A stretch of 64,000 nucleotides of DNA from Sphagnum compactum (Eukaryota > Bryophyta > Sphagnopsida > Sphagnales), in NCBI GenBank assembly GCA_965153455.1, contig OZ234493.1:14560213-14624212 (forward strand), read 5' to 3'. Shown here one piece after another: positions 1 through 10,600 of the stretch. The notes under the pieces are model-generated. The model was not told the origin of the DNA, made no database searches, and worked only from the letters and a program-made list of their open reading frames with translations. Numbering within the stretch: the stretch's first letter is position 1; each line of letters begins with the position of its first letter. A program made the translations under genes and the position numbers.

Positions 1-2555
1 GCTTCAACAGCCTGAGAAGGTCTCTAATATACTTCCTGGAATTGCAGGAGTCATTTGTATGCTCTCCTTAGCAGTGTCCACAAGTTCCCTCATAGTAACA
101 TGCACTATATCTGCAACACCAGTGCATGAAGTTCAACTCGCTAGAATTCCAGAAACAATTGGGTCTTCAAGAAACAAATCAATCATGGTCACGGAGGGAT
201 CTATCTGCCTGCAATATGCTCAATTCAGTCTCTCCCTTACCAAAAGAAGGCAAAGACATGTGAAACTTAGGTCCATGATCATGACAGATAAAGCACTTCT
301 GCAAGTCTTATGCTTGGGAATACTTCTTATTCTGAAGTGTCCAAACCCTTTGCATGCTTGAGCTCTTAACATAAGAAAAGAAAATTCAGCAATGATTCCT
401 TCCATCAAGTTGAAGATACAGTGACAATGCTCTAACCTTCGCTTTCTCAATGGCCTGAGAAGCTGCACCTATCTGCATTTCAAGTTCAGGAACCCCAATG
501 CCTCTGCCTGAGCATGATGTTACCAGAGTTTGCACAGCAGTTCAACTCTCCTCAGTGCTCGTGCACTGCTGCTTCTAGTGGTGCATCCGTTCCTCAATAA
601 CAAAAGTTTCAGTTGCAACATCAACATATACACTAGGTGCAATCACAGCTGCTCAACCCATTGACAACAGTGACAGATCTTGAAGAAGCAAAATGTCTGA
701 GCTCTGGGTCAAATACTGCACTTTGGCTGCAAGAGCAAATGTGTCCTCTCCTGTAGTCCCTGATCCATTACCATCCTCTCACATTTGTCTTGCTAACACC
801 TTGTAAAATGCACGGGCAAGGTTCTCTTTGCATGCACTTAGAAATACAGCAGATTTTCACCTGTTCCCTCAAGAACATGGAACACAGAAAAATGTCACAG
901 TTGCAAACTCGTGGTATACCTTCACCAATCTAGATCATTTAGAGTCATTGCAGTTTGTTTCTAGGTTTACATCCTGTGATTTCCCCAGTTGATTGAGCTC
1001 TAACATGCAGCCACAAGGATGTGATCCCACAACAACTTGCCACACCATCATGTGCCTTGACAGATGCACAAATAGCTTGCACTTTCTCCATGTGATTGCC
1101 TTGAGCTTGCTAAGATCAAGGCTCGTGGGCAAGAAGCAATCCTTGATGATGAAGCAGCAGCAGCTGATAAACTAGCCCTAGATCCTATGTATGGTACTCA
1201 CCCAGACCCAAAACCTTCACAGAACTCAGAGGCTCACCACGACAAGATGTTCTTCAATTATGAGATCGCCCACTCGACCACCTGGTTTGCAAACAAAACG
1301 GCTTCCCCATGAGTTCCAGTACTGAAACCAAATCATTGAAGCAGCATCACATTTTTTTCTGTTGCAGCTCAGCTTGTGAAATCATCATGTCAAGATCTGC
1401 TATGATCAATCATAATCACTGTGAGCAGCTTGTCATTGCATATCTCCCAAGCAGCTCCCCTTACTGTTTGAAGTTGTTGAAGATACCTACCTAGGCAGAT
1501 CTTCAACTCTTACCTGTTTTCTCGCTTGTCTTGGCCTCTTCCGACTACTTACTTAGTCATCATCACCATCAACAGCATGCTCCTTCTGAATACTCGTGGG
1601 ATCCTTGTACCGATTGCAGCTTACAAGCACCTTCTTCTTCTTTTCCGATCAATGCAGCTCCGTGTCATCACCTGCTGGCAGACCCCACACCCAGGGAAAA
1701 AAAATATCTATATCCGCACCTTGAAAGATGGTATCTATGACACTACATCACCCATTGATGATGACAGAAGAGATTGAGCTTCCCAAAAGTGCAAAGTTGC
1801 ACCACCACACATGGTAAGCTCTCATTGCCATCCGTGTTGATGCAACAAACAACTTTCCTCAACTGCAGCCGAGAAATCTACAAGTGCCATGTAAACAGGA
1901 AAAAACTGTTGTAGACTCTGCTGCTGCCACTTGTTGCATCTCCAAAGCTTTTTAATTCACAAAGATCTTCAGCCCGGGTATCTTATCCAGTGCTGCTGTT
2001 GCCAATTGTTAAGAAACAAGCTTCTTCATCTGAAGAATAAGAAGAAGAATCATGCAATCGAGGATGCAATAAACCCTAAATTCGTGGTTCGTTCCTTTGT
2101 ACATGGTGGTTGGTTTCAATCCATTCAATTTCTTATGTTGCTGCGCCAGATCAGTGCGAGAAAAGCGGAGTACAAGCTTATCTTCTTTCACAAAAATTCG
2201 GCACATCATCCATTGCCGCGTAGTGGTGATGATCTGTTTGAATTCTCCGGCTACTTCCGGCTTCTGGAGTTTGCCGGTGTCGACTCAGAAACTGTAGCTA
2301 GAGCTGAAAAACTCCACTTGGGTGAACTTTTCTAGTGGACTGGAGCTGGAATTCTCGTCTTTTAGATGCTGCTGATGTGTGTTTGATAGGCAGTTTTTGG
2401 TTCTCGAGGATTACTCTTGGTTTGCAATCAGCTCCGAGGTTGAATCCCAGGTGTAAGTGTTTTCGAGAGCCACAGCTTTGTGGTGAGGGTTTTTTTCTCA
2501 GAAGAGGTGTAGCTGGAAGTAGTGTGGAGTCTGGAGCGGGGATCCTTGTACAGAG
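1..2555. other. No gene supported; upstream region of the START-domain gene
   Basis: Mixed-composition DNA without a long ORF on either strand. Some minus-strand stretches look protein-like (for example a peptide beginning QIGAASQAIEKAK near 390-480 and another beginning QIDPSVTMIDLF near 150-220), but they are broken by stops and frame changes and I cannot name a family. They may be remnants of a decayed gene. The last few hundred bases probably hold the promoter and 5' UTR of the next gene. Confidence 0.4.
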
Positions 2556-4095
2556 ATGACGATGGTGGCACTGGTATGTATGGATCAATCTGTGGGACTA
2601 GGCTCCTTGGCATCCAGATCTTGTAGAGCTGAGCTTCAGACGTTTAGGCCGGGAGAAGCTTCCACTAGTGTTACGGTAGCTAGAGGCTTACAGAATGGAA
2701 GCAGCAGGCCGAGTTTTGTACCCAGGAAAAAACAACAACAACAAGCGCCCCTCGCGTTGTTGTTGCAGCAGCGGCTCACAGCTTTTGCAGAGCAGAAGGA
2801 AGCCCTTTCTGGAGTGGAAGAGAGAATTGGGTCTAGGTTAGGGTTTGAAGACCGGGAGAATTCCGATGGACACTCTATGAACTTTGCTGCAGTTAGTGTC
2901 GATGATCCAACCCTGGCCGCAGCTACTGCGAGCTCGAATGCAACCGTGGCTGTCACAAACCTAGGGAATAACATGCGAAAGATGGAGGCAACTATTGCAA
3001 TCCGGGCGCCATTGGAAGCTGTCTGGGGGGTGTTGACGGATTATGAGCATTTGGCTGATCATATTCCCGGGCTTGCTGTGAGTCAGATTCTTGAGCGACG
3101 GCCTTCTGGAGCTCGGCTTCTTCAGGTGGGTTGTTTGATGCCAACACCCATCCATTACTGTATGTGCTGCCAAATTCTTCATGAGATAAATGCAAGAATT
3201 TTTCTTGAGAAAGAACAGACCCCAAACCCTAACGCTCGGTTGCAGTCTTCTTCTTTGCTTCATATGTGATGGTGTGAAGGAGAAGCTCTATTTTTTGAAT
3301 TCAGTTTGAAGTTTTGTAATTAGCAGGCTGGATGAGCATCAAGGTTGCACATCCACCCAGTTTGCATTCTTGATGAAAAAGAAAGCAATTGGTTGTGGTT
3401 GTTATAGCAGAATCCTTCTTCTTCCTGTTTGGCAGGTTTTTTGTAATATTCTGAGTATGAATGAACATGGGTGGATTTGGACAAGCAGATAGGGCAAAAG
3501 AACTTGGCACTGGGAGTCAAATTCAAAGCAAAAGCTGTGGTGGAAGTATCTGAAGAAGCTGAACAAGAGCTACCAAATGGAACATTGCGGGACCTTCACT
3601 TTGAGACAGTTGAGGGAGATTTCCAGGTTTTCAAAGGCACCTGGCGAATGCATCAGGTATATATCTCTCTCTCTCTCCCTCTTTTTGGTATAATTCCATC
3701 AGGAGATGAACCACATTGTAAAACAAACCCAAGCCACATTTGCTGAAGGACTCAGCCATCTGTGCACCTGGAGGTGTACCTGAAAAAGAATAAAACCTGA
3801 AAATGCTGCAACAGCACTGGAACATGCAATTTTCCCTTTGCTCTCTTCTTATATTTCATTTGTTTGATGATGTAAAGTATATGCTTGACAACAGGTGCAT
3901 TCAGACAAAAGCTCAAAGTCTCCAAGTGCAGAGAAAAATGTGGAGACACACTTGTCTTATATACTGGAAGTGCAGCCAAAGCATTGGATACCAGTAGCAC
4001 TCATTGAAGGTGTTGTGTGTAATGAGGTCATGTGTAATCTAAATTCTGTTCGTAGTGTTGCATTAAGACACAAATTACTCTCTCATCATCCCTAG
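2556..4095 (+). CDS. Plastid-type polyketide cyclase/COQ10-like (START-fold) lipid-binding protein, three exons
   Basis: Three exons join in phase 0: 2556-3125, 3489-3656 and 3895-4095, giving about 312 aa. Splice sites are visible (cag|gtggg, gcag|ATA, cag|gtatat, acag|GTG). Residues 1 to about 60 are Ser/Arg-rich with few acidic residues, like a chloroplast transit peptide. From about residue 142 the START-like fold begins (MEATIAIRAPLEAVW, then LTDYEHLADHIPGLA). Exon 2 continues with IGQKNLALGVKFKAKAVVE and a VEGDFQVFKGTW stretch, and exon 3 with LSYILEVQPKHWIPVALIEG. This order matches Arabidopsis polyketide cyclase/dehydrase and lipid-transport family proteins. The family is thought to bind hydrophobic ligands; the ligand here is unknown. 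The C-terminus is uncertain: a donor inside exon 3 (GTTC|GTAGTG) could splice to an exon near 4402. Confidence 0.8.
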
Positions 4096-5906
4096 ACAGG
4101 ACATCATCCATCAAAGTTTGTCAGTTTTTGTGCTTAGCTCCAAAGTATGATTACCTTCAATATGTTTTTTGTGGACTTTTTCTCTGCAATTTCAGGGATA
4201 ATTTGTTTAGTAATCCATTTTTTTGAACTTCCCCTGGCAAGTCAGAAACAGGTTCTTCTGTAGTATATTGCAACAAATTTACCATCCTGATAATCTGTTG
4301 GAACTCGATACCTTCTCTGCCTGGGCATATACACCAACCAAGAACCACTAGCAAACTGAGTTGAGTCAGCACTTCCTGGGATAACTCTGATGTCTATTTA
4401 GGAGATTCTAGCAAGGGAATGGTAGTCCCTTTCTGTGATTATAGGTGTTTTGGCTAATCAACCTCACCAAAATCACCCTGTTCTTTGTGATGTACTATTT
4501 GATGAGAGGATCCTCATTGTGTGGAGCAATTTTCAGAACACAACTGTATCTTATAGTCTACTTCCTTGTAATTCATGCTATGTCTCAACTCAATCCTCTA
4601 ATTTAGTTTTGGCCCAAGCTCAGTGATAAGTGACAGAGTGCCTACAAAATGGTATGACACTCAAAATGGTTGTCAGTCTAGTCAGAAGTTAAGTCAGTCA
4701 ATTCTCCCTGTTTTTTCCTGTGCACAATTTGCTTCTTTCCAAATGCTTTGTGTTCCTTTCTCTCTCTCTATGCAGGTGAAATTTTCTTCGCAATAAGGTG
4801 TTTTGGTTTGTCTTTGTTCAGACAAGAGGAGGTAGTTGTATCTGACCTCTGAAGAAGATCTAACAAAGAGCTGGTAGTGGGGATACTAAAATCTGATTAC
4901 ACCAATTTCCCTGGTGAGGGAAACTTGAAAAATGCAGCATAGTTTGTCCAACATATGGACCTCCATTCCCTGTGCTGCCATGGGTTGAAGACTGCAAGTG
5001 ATAGGCAATCTCAATCTGCTTCTTGTCTTCAAGCATTCTTTGAAGCTCACAATTTTGTGAGCTGATTCAACCAGCATGTACCTGACCAGCAGCATCCATT
5101 TGATATTCCGGAGGTCATCAAGTCATGACAAAACACATTACCCTGTGTAGTAGTTTTAAGTCTCTTCACAATTGCAAGCAACTGATTGCTGCTACAAGGA
5201 GCATGACATTGTCGAAACAACATTTGTGAATTGCATATACCCAATTGCTACAAGGAGTATGACATTGTGGAAATGAGATTTGTGAATTCCAAGTACCCAA
5301 TTGCTTCAAGGAGCACAACGTTGTGGAAATAAGATTTTGACTTGGTGATGGGTTGAGATCTTTTTGTTGTAAGAAGAGGGTTTCTGTTTGTAGCTCTGAT
5401 TACTGTCTTTCTACATATGTCACTCCAAACTGAAGGCTAGATTGAAGAGACAAACAGTTAGTTTCTCTCTCCCAAATTCTCCTCTCGCTGCTTTCAAACG
5501 ATGGGATTTCCTGGGGTGGCGACATGTACGTGCTGAGATATAGGAAGACACTTTTCTCTCCTGACCTTTTGCGTTGCTTTTGTGCAGAAAGGGACAAGTT
5601 TGTTCTTCGTTTTCACCTTCACATCCCACCGCATCTTGTACACATTTTCTGCCCCGAGTGCTGCAACATGAGGCATATGGGCCATGGATAGATATTATTG
5701 TCACAGCTTCAATCTTAGAATGACTGCACCACTTGTCGGTTCCCCAGAAAGCGTTTCTCTCATCTCTGCTTATCCAGAAACCGAAGAATTCTGTGCTTGA
5801 TGGCAGAAAGTACAATGCTATTCAAACCAAAGCAAAACGAGGACTTGCACTCGGAGCTGAATTCTCTTGATGAGCATGCGAGTAATTGAGAAGAATTCCA
5901 GACTGC
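4096..5906. other. Intergenic; no gene supported
   Basis: About 1.8 kb between the START-like gene and the F-box gene. ORFs are short and overlap on both strands with no recognisable domain. It contains a 56-bp tandem triplicate (listed separately). The final few hundred bases are expected to hold the F-box gene promoter, but I see no clear TATA box. Confidence 0.4.
5185..5336. repeat. 56-bp tandem repeat, three copies
   Basis: The core CAAGGAG with flanking ATTGCT and TTGTGGAAAT recurs with cores at 5193, 5249 and 5305, exactly 56 bp apart. Copies have diverged by several substitutions, so the duplication is not recent. Confidence 0.7.
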
Positions 5907-7325
5907 ATGGCTCCGAATCAAGTCGTCCTCGTCGATCTGGGACAAGTATTTCACGATGCGGCTCAACCTCTACTCGATCCCCAACTGTGGCAAAAGCTTC
6001 CAGATCCGCTCATCGCTCTCGTCATCTCCAAACTCCCGCTCCTCAAGCTGATTCGTGCCATCCCCAGTTGCGGCAGGACGATCAGAAGGGAAGTGATGAC
6101 CAATCCTCGCAAACCACTTCTCAGTGTACACAGCAGAATCTACAACAGGGAGAGCTTCTTCCCAACTTTCTGTGAAGGAAAAAAATCTCGGCGGATGTGG
6201 GCATTCAACATGGAATCCGAGCATTGGACTCCTTTGCCCGATTTGAATTTCCTCCCACATGATGCAACTTCCATTCTCGCAGGAACCGGAGGCTTACTCT
6301 GTGTTTCTACTGGTGGCTGCTGCAAGCGACGTCCACAATGCCAAGCTCGTAGTGACGACGGTAGTGGAAGAACCGTCGCCAGCAAGGACGACGACTGGTG
6401 GTCGGATTCCTTGAAGCTTTTGCCTCAGCCAGTTTTCTTCATCTGCAATCCGCTGACGAGAAAGTTTCGGCGGCTTCCACTTATGAATGCGCCTCTGAGC
6501 CTCGCCGTCGCGCACTTAGAAGTGCGTGATTCAGGAGATTACGAGCTTTACATCGTCGGCTGGGTGGAAGCAAACGAGGAAATGATCGTCGCTGCTTACA
6601 GCTCTGGGTGTCATGCATGGACGTACTGGCGCGGGTTGGCAAATGCGCTTCGGCCTGCTCCTCCTCCCCCAACGACGACGACAACGACGCTTTTCGAGCC
6701 CGGACCCAATACTTGTGCAGTCGTTGGACACCGGATTTGGCTTGCTGGAGAGATCAAATGGGCAGGCATTTGGGATTCACGGATCTTGTGCTTCGATCTT
6801 GACTCCAGTTGCTGGAAATATGTTCTCAATTGGCTCACGGGATTCGAAGCTCCGAGAATTGTCCGTTGTACCGCGGAGGACGACGATGATTGCGTGTTCA
6901 TTGCATCCCAGCTGACGCGCTACCCGTTCACCGTATACATTCTTCAAGTTACCGCAGTTGGCAGCAGCGACCAAGATTCATCAGCTTCCATGACTTCCAA
7001 GCAGCGCACCAACTGCTTTCGAGAAATTGCTCAAATGCCGCATGATCTTCAGTTGCTCTTCTTCACGGACGACGTATCATCATCATCAGCAAACCGCACC
7101 AGCGCCTTCAAGCTCGCTTGGGAATGCCGATCAGGCAATGGATGCATTTGTTTCTACAATCCCAGCAACGGCGGCTTGGCTTGGTTTTGCTTGAAAGCTC
7201 AGATCTGGAGAACCTTGCCTCAGCAATGGGGATTCACACAATCCAAAGCTCTGCGGTCCTTTGAGTCTCCTTATACCTCAATGAGTAACTGTGTTTGGAA
7301 CCCTTCCTTCATTGCCCTTGTGTAA
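5907..7325 (+). CDS. F-box protein (kelch/beta-propeller-like C-terminal region), single exon
   Basis: An uninterrupted 472-aa ORF from ATG 5907. The frame stays open upstream to 5886, but this is the first ATG in it. An F-box-like motif lies at about residues 28-68 (LWQKLPDPLIALVISKLPL, then LIRAIPSCGRTIRREV). F-box proteins use it to bind SKP1 and recruit substrates to SCF ubiquitin ligases. The rest has the spacing typical of plant F-box proteins with kelch or FBA-like propellers: RRMWAFNMESEHWTPLPDLNF near residue 98, PVFFICNPLTRKFRRLP near 175, and a C-terminal W-containing blade. Individual kelch repeats are weak. Target unknown. The base composition is richer in GC than its surroundings, as expected for a live coding exon. 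The last codons and the stop lie at the start of a 68-bp tandem repeat. Confidence 0.8.
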   Translation: MAPNQVVLVDLGQVFHDAAQPLLDPQLWQKLPDPLIALVISKLPLLKLIRAIPSCGRTIRREVMTNPRKPLLSVHSRIYNRESFFPTFCEGKKSRRMWAFNMESEHWTPLPDLNFLPHDATSILAGTGGLLCVSTGGCCKRRPQCQARSDDGSGRTVASKDDDWWSDSLKLLPQPVFFICNPLTRKFRRLPLMNAPLSLAVAHLEVRDSGDYELYIVGWVEANEEMIVAAYSSGCHAWTYWRGLANALRPAPPPPTTTTTTLFEPGPNTCAVVGHRIWLAGEIKWAGIWDSRILCFDLDSSCWKYVLNWLTGFEAPRIVRCTAEDDDDCVFIASQLTRYPFTVYILQVTAVGSSDQDSSASMTSKQRTNCFREIAQMPHDLQLLFFTDDVSSSSANRTSAFKLAWECRSGNGCICFYNPSNGGLAWFCLKAQIWRTLPQQWGFTQSKALRSFESPYTSMSNCVWNPSFIALV

Positions 7326-7487
7326 GAGGAGTCACTCAAGGCTCAAAACATCAAAAGCTTCTTGCAAAGCCTTCCTTCACTGCCCTTGTGTAAGAGGAGT
7401 CACTCAAGGCTCAAAACATCAAAAGCTTCTTGCAGAGCCTTCCTTCACTGCCCTTGTGTAAGAGGAGTCATTCTACGTTCAAAAGAT
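7302..7487 (+). repeat. 68-bp tandem repeat that duplicates the F-box stop-codon region
   Basis: Copies start at 7302, 7370 and 7438 (period 68); the third is partial. Each begins CCTTCCTTCA and includes the in-frame end of the F-box ORF (Pro-Ser-Phe-Ile/Thr-Ala-Leu-Val-stop). The first copy supplies the stop used; the later copies repeat it in the 3' UTR. Near-identity of copies one and two suggests recent slippage or unequal exchange. Confidence 0.85.
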
Positions 7488-8446
7488 CACAAGATTCTAG
7501 CAGTATCCACAACTATTATTGTAGGTTGAACTTTGAACACAAGCACTCTGCATCCAAATGTGGAAGAACTTCAGGAAGCAAAAAAACAGTGTGAGTGCAA
7601 TGATGATACATTGAGAAAAAAGAGAAAGGCATGGAGCAACCTGGACAGAGAGAGAAAGAGTGCATGCTTGATGAAGCTCGAAATTTGTGTTCAGACAGAG
7701 CAACAAGTGTGTTCTTCATGTGTATTCACAGTTGATCTGGTGACTCTTCTGAATTCTACCAGGATTGAAGAAGACTCCAGGTTTGTATTGTTACTTAGAC
7801 CTAAAACACACTATCGTCCTGTACATCAGTACACCAGTAGACATATCCTTGTGATAGATAGGTTTTGATTTTGTCTCAAGAACTAGTGGACCCTGAGTCT
7901 TTGGTAACGAAAGCAACTAGAGCTGCAACCTGCAATTTTCTACTGAGCTCAAAGGAGAAGAATTCATATAGATGGTAATTTGTTGAATGTTTCCATGAGT
8001 GGTTGTTTCTTTCTTGTGCAGTGCAGTTGCATCCTGTTGACCTGCTTCGACCTCTGGCTTTTTGCAGAGCCTTCCTTTGACCTAGCCTCCTGCCACCCCA
8101 CATTGTGGAAGCCCTGGCAGCAGAGCCTTTCTTCAGTCTAAGTGTCCCCCCCCATTGTGGTAGCCCTGGCAGAAGTGTTCTTCTTAGATCTAGCCTTCCC
8201 AGAATGCTGCAACCCTGGCACCACATCCTGCAGAAAGATCTCTTCACACTCATTATAACAGAATCACTCAAAGCTCTTTCACAATAGCAACATGCCAATG
8301 CATTTTGTAGAAACCATCAAGCTCCAGTAGTATCCAGTAGAATCCAGTAGTGGGGCATGAAGCAATCTCTGCAATGTTATAGCAATTTTGTCTCTAAAAG
8401 CACAAGATGACACACTAACACCTTGGTAGCGACTACATTCCAAAGT
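7488..8446. other. Intergenic between the convergent F-box and SGF11 genes
   Basis: No recognisable coding domain. ORFs of 60-140 aa here are low-complexity or overlap on both strands. A tandem repeat of about 51 bp lies at 8095-8225. Both neighbouring genes end here, so two polyadenylation regions are expected. Confidence 0.4.
8095..8225. repeat. Diverged tandem repeat of about 51 bp, about 2.5 copies
   Basis: The block CATTGTGG followed by AGCCCTGGCA starts at 8101 and 8153. A third diverged block (GCTGCAACCCTGGCA) ends near 8220. Spacing is 50-52 bp. Confidence 0.6.
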
Positions 8447-9412
8447 TCAGACTTCTGCTAAAAGAGTCACCTTCTCATCCTCAGGACTGCCTTCAGAGGT
8501 GGTGCCATTGAAGTCCACAAGACTACGCTGTGAATCTTCAGGAATAGAGGCAAATGAACGAGCAGGTCTGGATGTGCGGTTGTAGGCTGGTGTGCTGTTT
8601 GCCATGGAAGATACAGAGGTTGTCCGCCCTCGCCGCTGGTGTGCTGAGGTAATGGTGTTTGATTTGAGTCGTGCTTTTCGTCCCTGTACATCATGAACCC
8701 TCATAACCCTCAAAACAGCGGCACAGCTAGGGTTTATTGCCAGGAAAAAACTCTGGGAAGTGTAAAAATTGCAGATTGAAACGGGGCATCCCATCTCGTG
8801 ACGCATTCACCATACTGATGCCCAATGTTGCCCAGGAAACAAGCAGATTACCTTGTTCAAGACTTTTATGATGAACAGCATCCACAACAACTCTTTGGGA
8901 AGAAGATACTTGAAAACACAAAAATTTGGAGGTCTACTGGCACAGTACATGCCTCTTGCCAAAAACTAACCACATATTCAGAACATAAATACTGCACATA
9001 GGTCTCACTCTCAAACTAACAATTAACCCTAACAATCACACAGAATAGACCGAATTCCACAAGCTGGCAACCTTCTTCATGGGTGCATAGATTTCACCTT
9101 GCCCATGCACTTTTCGAGATGTGGAGCAAATCGACCAGCAACAATAGGATGCCCGCAATTCATGCAATCAAAAATGTCCTGAGCAATAGTGGGATGTGAG
9201 AGACCAAACACATCAAAGGTATACTTGCCCCCAGTCTCAGATCCACCAATGTCAACATCACCCACAGTGGCTCGTGCATGGGCTGACATCTGTGCTTCCT
9301 CTTCCTCCTCGTTGTCAAGTCTGTAGTCAAACCCCAGGCGAGCTGCCCTATGCGCCTCAGCTGCCACATCAACTATGAGTGAATCCAGCAACTCTGCAAA
9401 CACATTCTGTGC
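8447..9412 (-). CDS. SGF11: SAGA-associated factor 11 (SGF11) homologue, two exons, N-terminal exon not resolved
   Basis: Minus-strand exons 9412-9098 and 8683-8447 join in phase 0 (AAG|gtgaaat ... tacag|GGA), giving 183 aa. The first exon has the SGF11 helix (FAELLDSLIVDVAAEAHRAA), an acidic stretch and the zinc knuckle CMNC...FAPHLEKCMGK (C-x2-C-x11-H-x3-C pattern). The second exon is basic then Ser/Pro-rich, as in the Arabidopsis protein. SGF11 links the Ubp8-type H2B deubiquitinase to SAGA, and its finger binds the nucleosome acidic patch. The start exon must lie above 9412. A candidate is ATG 9816 to 9784 (MVVASLKSPVQ), which would need a GC-AG intron; I could not confirm it. The acceptor at 9413 follows an unusual poly-G and GT tract. 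Confidence 0.82.
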
Positions 9413-10600
9413 CTGTTGCATGCACCCCCCCCCCCCCCACACACACACACACACATACATCAACAATCAAAATCCACAAAATTTTACAAATCAGAACAAA
9501 TTCATATGACACAACAGAAGGAAAATTTGAACAATTGAGCAATGTTTCTCTTCCCACATCCCAACAACTGTCTAGATTGCAGATATGGGAGATTGATGAG
9601 CAACTGCTTCACATTACCAAGTTGTGATATAAATTAGAGTAGATGTGTGACCAAGAAAATTCCAACGGAGTTTGACATAGCAGCAAATCCAAATCCAAGA
9701 AATAAGAGGGTACAACCAAATATGAGACTAGTATTTTTCTCCTGGGAACCTAATTGCAAACTTCTTCCACATAATTAACCTGCCTGAACTGGAGATTTCA
9801 AGCTGGCAACCACCATGGCTACCCTCCACTGCAACAGCTTCTCTTGCTGGCCTGAAGTCCCACCCACACAGCACCAGCAACCTTCACATGCTCTTCAATC
9901 ACCGCTTCCACTGAAAGCTGCCATTGGGGTTGCTCCCCTTGTCTAAGCACACACACAAACTTGCAAAATTCATGAAATCCTCTCAAACGACTCCACAATG
10001 CGGAAAATTTCCAAACAACCAGAGACTCCAAAACACCCCGCCTGGATCCTCTTAATTCTTCTCAAAATTCTCACAACCACCACCCCAAGAAAAGAAGCTC
10101 TACAAAACAATGTGACAACTTCTGAAAAGCTCTGCAACGCTCAAAACAGAAAAATAAAAATAAAAAATGAAATGAAACTCATCAATAATTTATGACACAG
10201 GAGCATGCATCTCTTACCTTGAATTTTGCAAGAAAGTCGATCTGGTGAGCTGGGCTTTTCTTCTTCTTCTTCGGGACTCTGTTGCAACCGAAACCCTAGA
10301 TTTCACCCCTCGATCGCCGGATGCGTCCGAAGAAGCGTTTAGAGCTGCTTTTTGTTCTATTACTTTTTTGGAACGGCGCCCGATGGATGAAAGTACGTGT
10401 AAGGATGGAAAACATCTCTGTCCCAAATTCAATGAACAATGTTTTCTGTCCTAAATGGATGCCAAAACGCCTTTCTCACATCCAAAATGCGGCTGATAGT
10501 TGACATCGAAAGCATTTACACATATAGCGCGCAATTTCATCTTTTGAATCGCAGAACATACTACTTATGTGAAAATATACAATTACGACAACATTTATCG
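9413..10600. other. 5' region of SGF11: probable intron and promoter
   Basis: Probably holds the unresolved first exon, an intron and the promoter of SGF11. A C14 run (9425-9438) followed by a CA dinucleotide repeat lies next to the SGF11 acceptor. Around 10,245-10,440 sequence with higher GC and a CTT-rich tract resembles a plant 5' UTR or promoter. No further gene is supported. Confidence 0.4.

Noticed and set aside
1-1300. Minus-strand peptides resembling a chaperonin-like or other housekeeping protein
   Set aside because: Matches were short, needed several frame changes and stops, and no family was convincingly recognised.
9077-9466. SGF11 starting at the upstream in-frame Met before the poly-G tract
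   Set aside because: That start would translate a GT/poly-G repeat into Cys/Val/Gly-rich peptide. A canonical acceptor (CAG|GCA at 9,413) fits the known exon start instead.
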